Source: AP-15 sp963733945 (GTDB lineage: Bacteria > Pseudomonadota > Alphaproteobacteria > ATCC43930 > CGMCC-115725). From it: a stretch of 64,000 nucleotides of DNA. The stretch lies in NCBI GenBank assembly GCA_963733945.1, contig CAVTFD010000035.1:1-64000 (forward strand), read 5' to 3'. The translations under genes and the position numbers were made by a program. The notes under the pieces are model-generated. The model had not been told where the DNA came from. It saw only the letters and a list, made by a program, of their open reading frames with translations, and did not search any database. Numbering within the stretch: position 1 is the stretch's first letter; every line of letters begins with the position of its first letter. Of the stretch, positions 37,605-46,431 are shown in pieces.

Positions 37605-38933
37605 ATGAGCCTTTACCGCTTGTCGCAACAGCGCGCCGCCGGCGGGCGACCGGTGCGGGTCGCGCTGATCGGCGCCGGCAAGTTCGGCTCGATGTTCCTG
37701 AACCAGGCGCCGGCGATGCCAGGCATGGAGGTCGCGGTCATTGCCGATCTCGATCCGGAGCGGGCTCGTAAAGCCTGCCGGACCGTTGGCTGGGATGCGG
37801 CCCGGATCGCGCGAACCGCGTTCGTCGCATCGGGCGTCGAGGCCTGTGCCGACCCCGGGGTTGAGGTCGTTGTCGAGGCGACCGGCAGTCCGCCGGCGGG
37901 CATCGCGCATGCGCGCGCAGCGATCGCCGCCGGCAAGCACATCGTCATGGTCAATGTTGAAGCCGATGTGCTGGCCGGGCCATTGCTCGCCGAGGAGGCG
38001 CGGGCGCAGGGCGTCGTCTATTCCCTCGCCTATGGCGACCAGCCGGCGCTGACCTGCGAGCTGGTCGATTGGGCCCGCGCCTGTGGTTTCGAGGTCGTCG
38101 CCGCCGGTAAGGGAACCAAGTATCTGCCGGCCTATCACGCCGTGACCCCTGCGGAAGTCTGGCAACATTACGGGCTGACGGAGGACGAAGCGCGACGCGG
38201 CGGGATGAACCCCCAGATGTTCAACTCGTTTCTCGACGGCACCAAATCGGCGATCGAGATGGCGGCGATCGCCAATGCCTGCGGCTTGGACGTTCCGCAG
38301 GATGGCTTGCTGTTTCCTCCGTGTGGCGTCGATGATCTGCCGCAAATATTGCGCGCTGCCGCGGCGGGCGGGGTTCTAGAGCGCGACGGCATGGTCGAAG
38401 TCGTCTCGTCGCTGGAGCGGGACGGAAGGCCGGTGTTTCGCGACCTGCGCTGGGGCGTCTACGTTGTGCTCAAGGCGCCGAACGATTACGCGCGGGCGTG
38501 TTTCAAGGAGTACGGCCTCAAGACCGACCCGAGCGGCTGGTACGCCGCGATGTACAAACCCTTCCACCTGATCGGGCTGGAGCTCGGCATATCGGTTTTA
38601 TCCGCGGCATTCCGGGGCGAGCCGACGGGGCAGCCACAGGGCTGGCGCGGCGATGTCGTGAGCGTCGCCAAGCGAGCGTTACGCGCCGGCGAAACCCTCG
38701 ACGGCGAGGGCGGCTTCACGCTGTGGGGCAAGCTCGTGCCGGCGGAGCGCAGCCTCGCCGAACGCGCCTTGCCGATCGGCCTGGCGCACAAGCTGGCGCT
38801 GCTGCGCGACATCGCAGCGGGAGAAATCGTGCGGTGGGCCGATGTGGAGATCCCGGACACCGAGGCGGTGCAGGCGCGGCGCGAGATGGAGCGGCGCTTT
38901 GCGGCGCCGCCGTCCGCCATCGCGGCGCAGTAG
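37605..38933 (+). CDS. NAD(P)-dependent oxidoreductase with C-terminal SAF domain
   Basis: A 442-residue protein. The N-terminal Rossmann domain has VRVALIGAGKFGSMFLNQ and a homoserine-dehydrogenase-like pattern (VVVEATGSP, GKHIVMVNVEADVL). The C-terminal ~65 residues (GKLVPAERSLAERALPIGLAHK..DIAAGEIVRWADVEI) match the SAF fold found in antifreeze proteins, sialate synthase and altronate dehydratase. This fused architecture is known in sugar-acid or branched-sugar metabolism, but the substrate is not clear here. It starts 11 bases after the PhyH gene and is followed after 8 bases by an aldo-keto reductase, so the three genes probably act in one pathway. Confidence 0.85.
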   Translation: MSLYRLSQQRAAGGRPVRVALIGAGKFGSMFLNQAPAMPGMEVAVIADLDPERARKACRTVGWDAARIARTAFVASGVEACADPGVEVVVEATGSPPAGIAHARAAIAAGKHIVMVNVEADVLAGPLLAEEARAQGVVYSLAYGDQPALTCELVDWARACGFEVVAAGKGTKYLPAYHAVTPAEVWQHYGLTEDEARRGGMNPQMFNSFLDGTKSAIEMAAIANACGLDVPQDGLLFPPCGVDDLPQILRAAAAGGVLERDGMVEVVSSLERDGRPVFRDLRWGVYVVLKAPNDYARACFKEYGLKTDPSGWYAAMYKPFHLIGLELGISVLSAAFRGEPTGQPQGWRGDVVSVAKRALRAGETLDGEGGFTLWGKLVPAERSLAERALPIGLAHKLALLRDIAAGEIVRWADVEIPDTEAVQARREMERRFAAPPSAIAAQ

Positions 38934-38941
38934 GAGGTCCG

Positions 38942-39937
38942 ATGGAATACCGGCAATTCGGCAAGACCGACCTCAAGGTCTCGGCGATCGGGTTCGGCTG
39001 CTGGGAAATCGGCGGCACTTACGGCCGGATCGACGAGACCCAGTTTAGCCGCGCCGTAGCGCAGGCGATCGACAATGGCATCACCTGCTTCGACACCGCC
39101 GAAGCCTATGGCATGGGCGTGTCGGAAGAGGCCTTGGCGCGGGCGCTCGCCGGCCGCCGCCGGGATGTCTCTATCGTCACCAAGTTCGGGGTTGGCTACA
39201 GCGAGATGCCGACCCGACGCGACAGCAGCCGTCAGCGGGTTATGGCTTCGATCGAGAAGAGCCTGCAGAGGTTGCGGACTGACCGAGTCGACGTCTATCT
39301 CGTTCACTGGCCGGATCCCGGCACGCCGCTAGACGAGACGGTGCACGCCCTCGACGACATCGTGCGGCAAGGCAAGGCGCGCTATATCGGCGTGTCAAAT
39401 TTCCGCCTGGCGCAGATCGAGAGCTGCATGCGGCTGCGCGACGTCGATGTCGTTCAATATGGCTGGAACATGTTCGACCGGCGCATGCAGGCCGAAATTT
39501 TCCCCTATTGCGAGGCCAAACAGATTGGCGTGATGGCCTACGGCTCGCTCGCCTACGGAATGTTGAGCGGCACGTTTCATGCCGGCATGCAATTCGAGGA
39601 GGGCGACTGGCGCTCTCGCGGCGGCATGGTCGGCAATCTCAACCTGTTCCGCACCTTGTTCGGCCCGGACCATTTCCCGCGCAACCTCGATGCCGTCGAG
39701 GATCTCAAGCGCGTCGCGGCGAAATACGACAAGACTCTGCCGCAATTCGCATTGCGCTGGACCTTGAGCAACCCAGTTGTCGGCACCGCACTCGTCGGCT
39801 TTCGCACCCCGGCCGAGGTGACCGAAAACCTCGGGGCCCTCGGCTGGACCATCTCTGCCGCTGACATGGCGCAGATCGACGACATTCTCGCCCGGCATGG
39901 CTGCGTGACCGTCCCGCCGGGCTGGCTCGAAGATTAG
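38942..39937 (+). CDS. Aldo/keto reductase
   Basis: A 331-residue NADPH-dependent TIM-barrel reductase. It begins MEYRQFGKTDLKVSAIGFGCW. The catalytic tetrad is visible: Asp and Tyr in CFDTAEAYGMGVSE, Lys in IVTKFGVG and His in YLVHWPDPG. The coenzyme loop near ALVGFRTPAEV is also present. The frame stays open far upstream inside the previous gene, but AGGAGG lies directly before the ATG at 38942. It is the third gene of the PhyH / SAF-oxidoreductase operon and ends before a dispersed repeat. Confidence 0.92.
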   Translation: MEYRQFGKTDLKVSAIGFGCWEIGGTYGRIDETQFSRAVAQAIDNGITCFDTAEAYGMGVSEEALARALAGRRRDVSIVTKFGVGYSEMPTRRDSSRQRVMASIEKSLQRLRTDRVDVYLVHWPDPGTPLDETVHALDDIVRQGKARYIGVSNFRLAQIESCMRLRDVDVVQYGWNMFDRRMQAEIFPYCEAKQIGVMAYGSLAYGMLSGTFHAGMQFEEGDWRSRGGMVGNLNLFRTLFGPDHFPRNLDAVEDLKRVAAKYDKTLPQFALRWTLSNPVVGTALVGFRTPAEVTENLGALGWTISAADMAQIDDILARHGCVTVPPGWLED

Positions 39938-39945
39938 ACTTGCGC

Positions 39946-40037
39946 TGTCATTGCGAGCGCAGCGCAGCAATCTCGTGCAGGCGAGGGTGCGTCCCTGGCG
40001 ACGAGATTGCTTCGTCGCTTCGCTCCTCGCAATGACA
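39946..40037. repeat. Palindromic dispersed repeat (REP-like), family 3
   Basis: TGTCATTGCGAG at the left end is the inverted copy of CTCGCAATGACA at the right end. Inside, AGCAATCTCGT and ACGAGATTGCT also pair, so the whole forms a long hairpin. This 'TCATTGCGAGGAGCGAAGCG..' repeat is very common in proteobacterial intergenic DNA. A partial copy of the end (CTCGCAATGACGA) is visible near 14285. Confidence 0.75.
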
Positions 40038-40063
40038 CCGCACGCTTGAGGAGGAGGCACAGT

Positions 40064-41452
40064 ATGCCGGTTCAACGATTCGCGCCGATGACCAAGGATT
40101 TCGCGACCTTCGATTGCGACGCGCATGTCACCGAGCCGCCGCTGATCTGGGAACGCGCCCAGGATTTCCTGACCCGCGACGAGCTCGACGCATTGAAGCG
40201 GACGATCTGGTGGGACGCCGAAAGCCGCCTGTTGATCGTCAATGGCCGCGCCGGGATTGGGCTGGGCTCGCCGCGCAAGGGCGGCATCCCCGGCACGATG
40301 CGGGTCATCACCAATGCCGGCCCAGGGGTCAAGCACGATATCCAGCGCGCCCTCAACGTGCGCAATCTGAACCCGAAGACCGCGCTGACCCAGGAGCAGG
40401 TGGGCTATCTCGACCACGCCGGCTCCTACGAGCCGAAGCCGCGCCTCAAGGACATGGACGTCCAGGGTATCGATCAGGTCATGATCATCCCGACCGAAAT
40501 CGACATTTATCCCTGGCTCGAAGACGCGCTCGGCGCGAAAGCGTTTTGTCGCGCCTACAATGAGTGGGCATACGAGTACACGCGGGAAAATCCGGACCGG
40601 CTGTTTTTTGCGGCGCTGATCCCGATGCAGCACCCGGATTACGCGGTCGCGGAAGTGCGCCGGGTCGCCGCCCTGGGCTGCCGGGTCGCGCTCGTTCGTC
40701 CGATGGACGCGATGGGCAATTACCCGCTGCAGCCGAAGTATGAACCGGTGTGGGACGCGCTCGAAGAGACCGGCATGGTCTACGGCATGCACCCGTTCCC
40801 GGCGTTCGCCAGCGCGAAGCCGTCTGGCTACAGCGAGCAATATTCCAGCGCCGAACTGATCCGCAAGACCATAGCTGCTGCCGGGTTGCCGCACACTTTC
40901 CTTACCAATGTGCAGAATTTTCAGGGCGAAGCGGCACTCTGGGTCACAGTTGTGCTGATGTCGGGATTTTTCGAGCGGCACCCCAAGATCAACGCCGCGG
41001 TGTTCGAGGCCTCCTCGACTTGGCTCAGCTTCCTTGTCGACGAGTGCGACAAGGCGTATCGGCTTTATAAGAACGAGCGGCAACTGCCGCCGTTAAAGCG
41101 GCTGCCGAGCGAGACCTTCGCGCTGCATTGCATGACCGGTTTCGAGGGCGACGAAGCGCCGCCGGCGCGCCTGCCGGAATTCTACGGCGACATCCTGGCC
41201 TGGTCGTCCGACGTCTATCACCACGACGGCGACGACGCCTGGCGGGCGATCGAGACGATGCAAAAATACGGCCTTCCGGTCGAGGACCAAGCCAAGTTCC
41301 TCGGCGGCAACGCCCGCCGCCTCTACAAGGTGCAGGCGCCGCGCAACATCATCCACGACCGCGTCACCGAGATCGAGCGTCCGGATTGGTGGCCGACCGA
41401 CGAGGAAGTCCGCGCTTCATTGCGGCCGGAGGCGGCGGTCACCCGAACCTAG
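40064..41452 (+). CDS. Amidohydrolase-2 family protein
   Basis: A 462-residue member of the ACMSD-like amidohydrolase family. It has FDCDAHVTEPPLIWE near the start (the Asp-x-His variant of the HxH metal motif), RLKDMDVQGIDQVMIIPTEID, a His-containing GMHPFPAF strand, ERHPKINAAVFEASSTWLSFLVDE and DILAWSSDVYHHDGDD with the conserved Asp near the C-terminus. GAGGAGG precedes the ATG at 40064. The frame opens further upstream inside the repeat, so that part is excluded. It resembles the proteins at 22021 and 42936. The substrate is unknown. Confidence 0.85.
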   Translation: MPVQRFAPMTKDFATFDCDAHVTEPPLIWERAQDFLTRDELDALKRTIWWDAESRLLIVNGRAGIGLGSPRKGGIPGTMRVITNAGPGVKHDIQRALNVRNLNPKTALTQEQVGYLDHAGSYEPKPRLKDMDVQGIDQVMIIPTEIDIYPWLEDALGAKAFCRAYNEWAYEYTRENPDRLFFAALIPMQHPDYAVAEVRRVAALGCRVALVRPMDAMGNYPLQPKYEPVWDALEETGMVYGMHPFPAFASAKPSGYSEQYSSAELIRKTIAAAGLPHTFLTNVQNFQGEAALWVTVVLMSGFFERHPKINAAVFEASSTWLSFLVDECDKAYRLYKNERQLPPLKRLPSETFALHCMTGFEGDEAPPARLPEFYGDILAWSSDVYHHDGDDAWRAIETMQKYGLPVEDQAKFLGGNARRLYKVQAPRNIIHDRVTEIERPDWWPTDEEVRASLRPEAAVTRT

Positions 41453-41633
41453 CGTAAAAATCAGACGCTGGGGACCGGTCTCGGTGCCACGTCGCGGAGG
41501 CAAGAGGTCTGCTGCCGAAGCGGACCTTCAACGTGGCGGGCACATATCGTTAGCGACGTCAAGAACCGACGGTGGCGAGGCGCTCGGGAACACCCTGCCC
41601 TCCCGCCAAGGCCAACTCCGAACGAGGACCAAT

Positions 41634-42617
41634 TCAGTTCCGGTCACCGAGCAAAGGGTAAGCCGTCTCACCAAGCCCGGAGTCATAAAGCGCGGTACAG
41701 TAGTCGTTGAGTGTGCGGCCGTCGAGGTGCCCCGCCAGGGCCACAAGGAAGGCGTGAGCCAGCAGATTCCAACGCGCCGGCAAGGCCACGACGCGGGCCG
41801 CGTGAAGCCGCTCAGCCAAGATCTCCTGCAGACGCTCGGGCTGCGGCTCAACTACGAACACCGGGCCGGGAAACTCGCGGTAGTAATCGACGAGGCAATC
41901 GAGAGAGACTGAATCGTTGTGGCGCTGACCCGTCCAGGCGAAACTGTAGCCAATAATCGCGATGAATTCTGGCTTGAAGCGAGCCATTGGCAGCAATCGG
42001 CGTGCGAGATTAGGGTCGAAGTAGGATTCGGGTTCCAGCATCAACAGCTCGTCGGGAGCAATTGGTAGCCCAAAATCGATGCCAGCCGTGCGAATGAACT
42101 CGAGCGCTTCAGGCGCGCCGATCCACGGGTGTACGGAGCCGTGAACAGCTATGACGGGATGGATGTGGCCAATCAAACCGCTAGCGAGGCCGTCGTGGTT
42201 GTAGTTCATGAACAGCGACGGTCGAGCGAATCGGAACGGAAGGTAATTGTGACTCGCGCGGCGGTGGTAACGCGGCACGGCAAGCCGATGCATCAGGTAC
42301 GAACGGGCGAAATTTGGCGGCATCCGCTGCAGCAATTCCTGCGTGCGATCCTCGGTGCCAGGGCGCAAAATGCGGCCGTCAATGTCGAAGGCGGTGAGGC
42401 GCGCGCCTGCATCGAGCAACAGGTTGCTGAGAGGCGGGTGCTCAGGCCGGTCGATTGAAAATGAGCCGGCATGGCGCAAAAAATCGATGAGCGGATCGCG
42501 CAGGAAGTTGGCGCCAAACGGCGCCTCACCGGCAGATGCGCCGGCGCCGAGGAAGTAGAGGCCACGCCCGGTACACAGGCGGCGTAGGAAAGCAGCAGGA
42601 TTGGGCCTTGATTCCAA
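41634..42617 (-). CDS. SIR2-like domain protein, possible NADase
   Basis: A 327-residue protein with the SIR2-type NAD-binding pattern. It has LYFLGAGASAGEAPFG near residue 20 (GAGxS), NYNHDGLA with the Asn-Asp region, AVHGSVHPW (HGS, the catalytic His) and IIGYSFAWTGQRHND towards the C-terminus. In bacteria such proteins outside the cobB type often act as NAD-depleting effectors of phage defence (ThsA, DSR, Argonaute-linked SIR2). No partner gene such as HerA, Argonaute or TIR is adjacent. The first codon is TTG at 42617, three codons after an in-frame stop; no good ribosome binding site is seen, so the N-terminus may be affected by an error. It interrupts a row of metabolic genes. Confidence 0.65.
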   Translation of the reverse strand: MESRPNPAAFLRRLCTGRGLYFLGAGASAGEAPFGANFLRDPLIDFLRHAGSFSIDRPEHPPLSNLLLDAGARLTAFDIDGRILRPGTEDRTQELLQRMPPNFARSYLMHRLAVPRYHRRASHNYLPFRFARPSLFMNYNHDGLASGLIGHIHPVIAVHGSVHPWIGAPEALEFIRTAGIDFGLPIAPDELLMLEPESYFDPNLARRLLPMARFKPEFIAIIGYSFAWTGQRHNDSVSLDCLVDYYREFPGPVFVVEPQPERLQEILAERLHAARVVALPARWNLLAHAFLVALAGHLDGRTLNDYCTALYDSGLGETAYPLLGDRN

Positions 42618-42935
42618 AGCGCCGGTTCAAACGTAAAACGGTCCCTGGCTGTTCTCGTGACCCGGCCAGGGTCCAACGTGGGCGCTCATATGGGCCGGTG
42701 TCGGTTCCGTTCAAGGTTTCGCCCCCTGAGGAGCCGCCGGCGCTTGCAAGGCCGCGCGGGAGTGGCACCCGGATGCGTGTCACAATGGCCGCAATGGGGT
42801 CAAAAGCTGACCCCAAGGCAGCAACACGGAGGGTCTGCTCCCACCCAGAGCCGACCTGACGCCTCGGGTATCGTCCCGTCTGATTTTCTACTACGGTCTC
42901 GCGTCCGAACGCGGCGGCGCGGCAGGGAGGAACGG
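42618..42935. other. Intergenic region with an operator-like palindrome, no gene seen
   Basis: About 320 bases between the SIR2-like gene (leftward) and an amidohydrolase gene (rightward). Open frames here have no ribosome binding site or motif. It contains the perfect palindrome at 42795-42815 and, near 42890, an AT-rich TTTTCTACTACGG stretch that may be part of a promoter. Confidence 0.4.
42795..42815. promoter_or_regulatory. Perfect inverted repeat, possible operator
   Basis: TGGGGTCA and TGACCCCA are perfect eight-base inverted repeats with a five-base AAAGC spacer, about 120 bases before the amidohydrolase start. The 21-base size and symmetry fit a dimeric regulator site; a short transposable-repeat fragment is an alternative. 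Confidence 0.45.
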
Positions 42936-44227
42936 ATGACGACGAAGGATTTCGCGGTGTTCGACGGCGACAGCCATGTGGTCGAGCCCGCCGCGCTGTG
43001 GGAGAAATATCTCGAACCGGAATACCGCACGCTCGGCAAGCATGCGCTGTGGCGCGAGGAAGGCCGGACGGGATCGTATCTAAAGGTCAACGGCGAGATT
43101 TTCCGCGGTCGGGGGAACCCCAATTTGCCGCGGCATGCATTGTGGCGGCCGGGCATGAGTTGGGATGCGATCGGGGAGTTGGATCCGCACACAAAGCATC
43201 CGATCAACGAAGGCGCTTGGGACCCGCAGGCTCGGCTCGCCGATATGGACGCGATGGGCGTCGATCAGACGCTCTTATACCCGACTTGGTTCGCCGAGGG
43301 GTTCTCTCTGGTCCGCGACCCGGATGTGGCTTACGCGCTGGCCCGCGCCTACAATGATTGGATCATCGACTTCTGCAAAGCGGCGCCGGACCGCTTGTTT
43401 GCCGCCGCAATCCTGCCGCTGCAGAACATGGATTTCGCGCTAGATGAGTTGACTCGGATGGCCGGCATTCCATCGGTCCGCGCGGTCTTCATCCGGCCGA
43501 TGTTCCTCGAAGACCGCTATTTCAACCATCCCTACTACGACCCTCTGTGGTCGGAACTGGAGCGGCTCGGGCTCACCGCGGCGGTGCATGCGACGCCGGG
43601 TCTGTGGAACCCGGAATGGACCTCGCACGGGCCATTCTTTGAGAAGGTCAAAGACCGCTTGGCGCAGCCGCCGGTTCCCGGGGGCGGCGGCGGTCCGTTC
43701 GCCGGCGGCAGCGGGGCGCCGGCCAGTCGATCACGTTCATCGGCGCGACACCGCTCGGCCATCCGCTGGCGCCAATCCTGGCCCAGTGGCTCGACAACCA
43801 TATGTTTGTTGCCTCGACCCTGATCGGGTTTACGGTCATGGAGCGTTATCCGGCGATGAAGGTCGTCGTGGCCCATGGCAAGGCCTCCTGGATGCAGGAA
43901 GTCCTGGAAAAAATGGAGGCCTCGACCCGGGTGATCCCGTTGCTGCACCATTATCCGGTCAGTACCGAGCCCGAAGAGATGTGGGAGCACGGCAATGTCA
44001 TGCTCGGCTTTGATGCTGAGGAGAGGCTGATCCAGAAACTGCCGCAGGATTTTGCGGCCAAGGTGATCTGGGGCTCGCGCTACCCGCATCACGACGCGAC
44101 GAGCGCCTGGGACGCCATCGCCCAGTTGCGCAACGCCAATGTGCCGAACGCTCTAATCGCCCGCATGATGGGTCAGAACGCGGTCGCTCAATTCGGCATC
44201 GAGACGATCCACCAGACGGCTGCGTAG
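42936..44227 (+). CDS. Amidohydrolase-2 family protein, frameshifted
   Basis: A protein of about 430 residues in two frames. The first (to about 43713) has FDGDSHVVEPAALWEKYLEP, RLADMDAMGVDQTLLYPTW and AAVHATPGLWNPEW. The second continues GQSITFIGATPLGHPL, ERYPAMKVVVAHGKASWM and KVIWGSRYPHHDAT, with the family Asp position as Arg in GSRYPHHD. One missing base in the G/C-rich stretch at about 43710-43720 explains the shift, probably a sequencing error. AGGGAGG precedes the ATG. The family resembles the genes at 22021 and 40064; together they suggest an expanded set of ring-cleaving or decarboxylating hydrolases. Substrate unknown. Confidence 0.8.
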
Positions 44228-44349
44228 TTCACCGCGTGGGTACAGGCGCTGTTTTGTTTCTCCGGAGCCAAGGACCCCTCTCGGAAACTGCTCTTCGCCG
44301 GGCCGCCGGCATCTTATCCTGAGCCAAGACGCAGCCACCGGGAGGGATC

Positions 44350-45270
44350 ATGAGTGTTCGGTTTTCATGCCGCTGCCCCAACGCCGATTATCTCGGATTT
44401 GAGGCGTCGCCAGAGGCCATCATCGCTTCGGCGAGAAAGGCGGAGGCATTGGGTTTCGATGCCGTATTCGTCAACGACCACATCATCGTCGACGGGTCGT
44501 CCCGATCGGCTCCCTGGACCAATACTTACGATCCGCTGGTTGCGTTGTCGTTCATCGCCGCGAATACGACCCGGATCGGTCTCGGCGTTTCGGTGTTGAT
44601 CATGCCCTACCGCAATCCGATCGCCAGCGCCAAAAGTCTAGCGACGATCGATCGGATGTCGGGCGGTCGGCTGATCGCGGGCATTGGGGTGGGATGGAAC
44701 GAAGCCGAGTTCAACGCTCTTGGGGTGCCCTTTCATCAGCGCGGTGCGCGCACGACCGAGTATCTACGGATCTGGCAGGCCTGCTGGGCGCCGGGCAAGG
44801 TCTCGTTTGCCGGGAAGTTCTTTAGCTTTTCCGATATGTATGTCAGTCCCAAGCCGCTGCAGCAGCCGTTTCCGCCAATCTGGATCGGCGGTGCAAGTGA
44901 CGCGGCGCTGCGACGAGCAGCAACATTTGCCGCAGTGTGGCAGCCGACCCCGATGCCTGTTGCGGACCTGGTCGACCGCCAGGCAGCGTTGCGCAAGGCC
45001 TGCGACCAGATCGGTCGTCAGCAGCCCCCGGAAACGCGGATGAGCTTTCGGGTCGAGTTCGGACCCAGCGCCGGGAATGCTCCACCCTCGGGCGCAGAGC
45101 GGCCGATCGGACACGGCACGCCGGCCGAGGTTGCGGCGGACCTGCTGCGCTACCGGGAAGCGGCGGGCTTGAACGCCTTCCAGATCAACTTCCATGGCTG
45201 CCGCAATCTTGACCACCTTCTCGACTCGATGGATCATTTCATGAGGGAAGTCAAACCGCTGGTAACGTGA
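44350..45270 (+). CDS. LLM-class flavin/F420-dependent oxidoreductase
   Basis: A 306-residue luciferase-like TIM-barrel protein. It has SARKAEALGFDAVFVNDHI, LATIDRMSGGRLIAGIGVGWNEAEFNALGVPF and PIWIGGASDAALRRAA, all typical of the LLM family that uses F420 or FMN. The nearby fgd-cofE-cofD genes favour F420 as the cofactor (inference). GGGAGG precedes the ATG. It follows the frameshifted amidohydrolase by about 120 bases on the same strand and may act on the same compound. The substrate is not known. Confidence 0.85.
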   Translation: MSVRFSCRCPNADYLGFEASPEAIIASARKAEALGFDAVFVNDHIIVDGSSRSAPWTNTYDPLVALSFIAANTTRIGLGVSVLIMPYRNPIASAKSLATIDRMSGGRLIAGIGVGWNEAEFNALGVPFHQRGARTTEYLRIWQACWAPGKVSFAGKFFSFSDMYVSPKPLQQPFPPIWIGGASDAALRRAATFAAVWQPTPMPVADLVDRQAALRKACDQIGRQQPPETRMSFRVEFGPSAGNAPPSGAERPIGHGTPAEVAADLLRYREAAGLNAFQINFHGCRNLDHLLDSMDHFMREVKPLVT

Positions 45271-45297
45271 GCTTGCACAAGTCAAGGGTATAGCGGC

Positions 45298-45825
45298 TTA
45301 CGGTTCCAGCGCACCGCCTAGTATCTCGCGCGCCGGCTGGGTGCCGTCCAGTGGGCGCAAAGTCCGGCGCTTGATCTTCCAGCCCTCGTCGGTGCGAACG
45401 AAGTCCCAGCGATTGGCCGAAACGCGGTGCACGTGGAAACCACGCGATGAGCCATGGTTGGGGACGTCGAATAGCGGACCGACACGATCCGGCACGAGGA
45501 TCTGCAAATAGGAGATCGCATACGCCGTGTCGCCGGCAACTCGCACATAAGGCAAGCCGGCAAAATGCGCGATCCCCTGTTCGATCGCCCGGTGATGCTC
45601 GGGGTTCGAAGACCCGCTGGCGATCGCCGCCCGCCCGGTCGGCCGAGCGAACTCGGCGCCGCGGTCGAACACGCCGTCCTCGGTCCACACCGATGCGGTG
45701 TACTCTCCGGCGCCGGTATCCGCGCTGGGCGGATGGCTGGCGATGAGGTTGTAAATTTCGAGGCGGTCTTCGATCAGGCGAACCCGCTGCTCGAGCGTCT
45801 TGTCGTCGGTGGTGTCGATTGCCAT
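45298..45825 (-). CDS. SnoaL-like / NTF2-fold protein
   Basis: A 175-residue protein with the cone-shaped NTF2/SnoaL pattern. It starts with a helix (LEQRVRLIEDRLEIYNLIASHPPSADTG), then YTASVWTEDGVFDRG, and ends with NRWDFVRTDEGWKIKRRTLRPLDG. The DRLEIYNLIASH helix and the WTEDGVF strand are the usual signature of SnoaL-4 proteins, some of which are dehydratases or isomerases. It is convergent with the LLM gene (27-base spacer) and divergent from the cupin at 45970. No function can be fixed. Confidence 0.75.
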   Translation of the reverse strand: MAIDTTDDKTLEQRVRLIEDRLEIYNLIASHPPSADTGAGEYTASVWTEDGVFDRGAEFARPTGRAAIASGSSNPEHHRAIEQGIAHFAGLPYVRVAGDTAYAISYLQILVPDRVGPLFDVPNHGSSRGFHVHRVSANRWDFVRTDEGWKIKRRTLRPLDGTQPAREILGGALEP

Positions 45826-45969
45826 TTGATGCTCCTTGTGGGGGAAGCATCCGACTTTATCCGAAACGAAGGACCGATGCCGCGTTAGGCCAAGAATCGC
45901 CCACGCCGGGAACCCCGACTTACTTCAGTGTTTCCTTAGGTTGCGGCACATGTTGTGGGAGGTAAGGCG

Positions 45970-46374
45970 ATGTACAGTTTCAATTTGAAGGCTGAGCAGG
46001 TCTTCGACCCAAAAAAGCATATGGAAAAGGTCCTCGGCACGACCGGCGAAGGCGATGTTACGATCGCGTGCTGGGAGCCGGGGCAGACCAGCCCGTATCA
46101 TTGCCACCCGGATGCAACCGAGATCTATTTCTGCTTCGAGGGCGGCGGCACGATGCGTACCCCGATACAGACCATTGCAATCGAGCCGGGGGCCTTTGTC
46201 GTCCACCCGCGCGGTGAATTGCACGAATACGTCAATGGCCCGCGGCGCACGCTGCTGTTTCGGGTGCGTTATGGCGACGCAATGTCCGGCCGCACCAAGG
46301 AATGGCCGAGCAACCCGAACTGGCAGCCGCGCCCCGAGGATCTTGAATATTTTCAGAAAAATATTGCGGGATGA
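45970..46374 (+). CDS. Cupin-domain protein
   Basis: A 134-residue single cupin. The first motif is SPYHCHPDATEIYFCFEGGGTM (two His and a Glu for the metal), and the second is PGAFVVHPRGELHEYVNG. Many small cupins are isomerases, dioxygenases or metal-binding regulators, and nothing here decides between them. A GTG at 45955 is possible, but AGGTAAG lies directly before the ATG at 45970. It is convergent with cofD. Confidence 0.78.
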   Translation: MYSFNLKAEQVFDPKKHMEKVLGTTGEGDVTIACWEPGQTSPYHCHPDATEIYFCFEGGGTMRTPIQTIAIEPGAFVVHPRGELHEYVNGPRRTLLFRVRYGDAMSGRTKEWPSNPNWQPRPEDLEYFQKNIAG

Positions 46375-46431
46375 GGCCGGGATGACCGAACGCAACGACC
46401 TGGGCATCGCCCAGCGGCAGGTGAAGGCGGG

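Noticed and set aside
39395..41083. A 562-residue open frame covering the aldo-keto reductase end, a repeat and an amidohydrolase
   Set aside because: It crosses a palindromic repeat and two genes on the other strand, which a real gene would not do.
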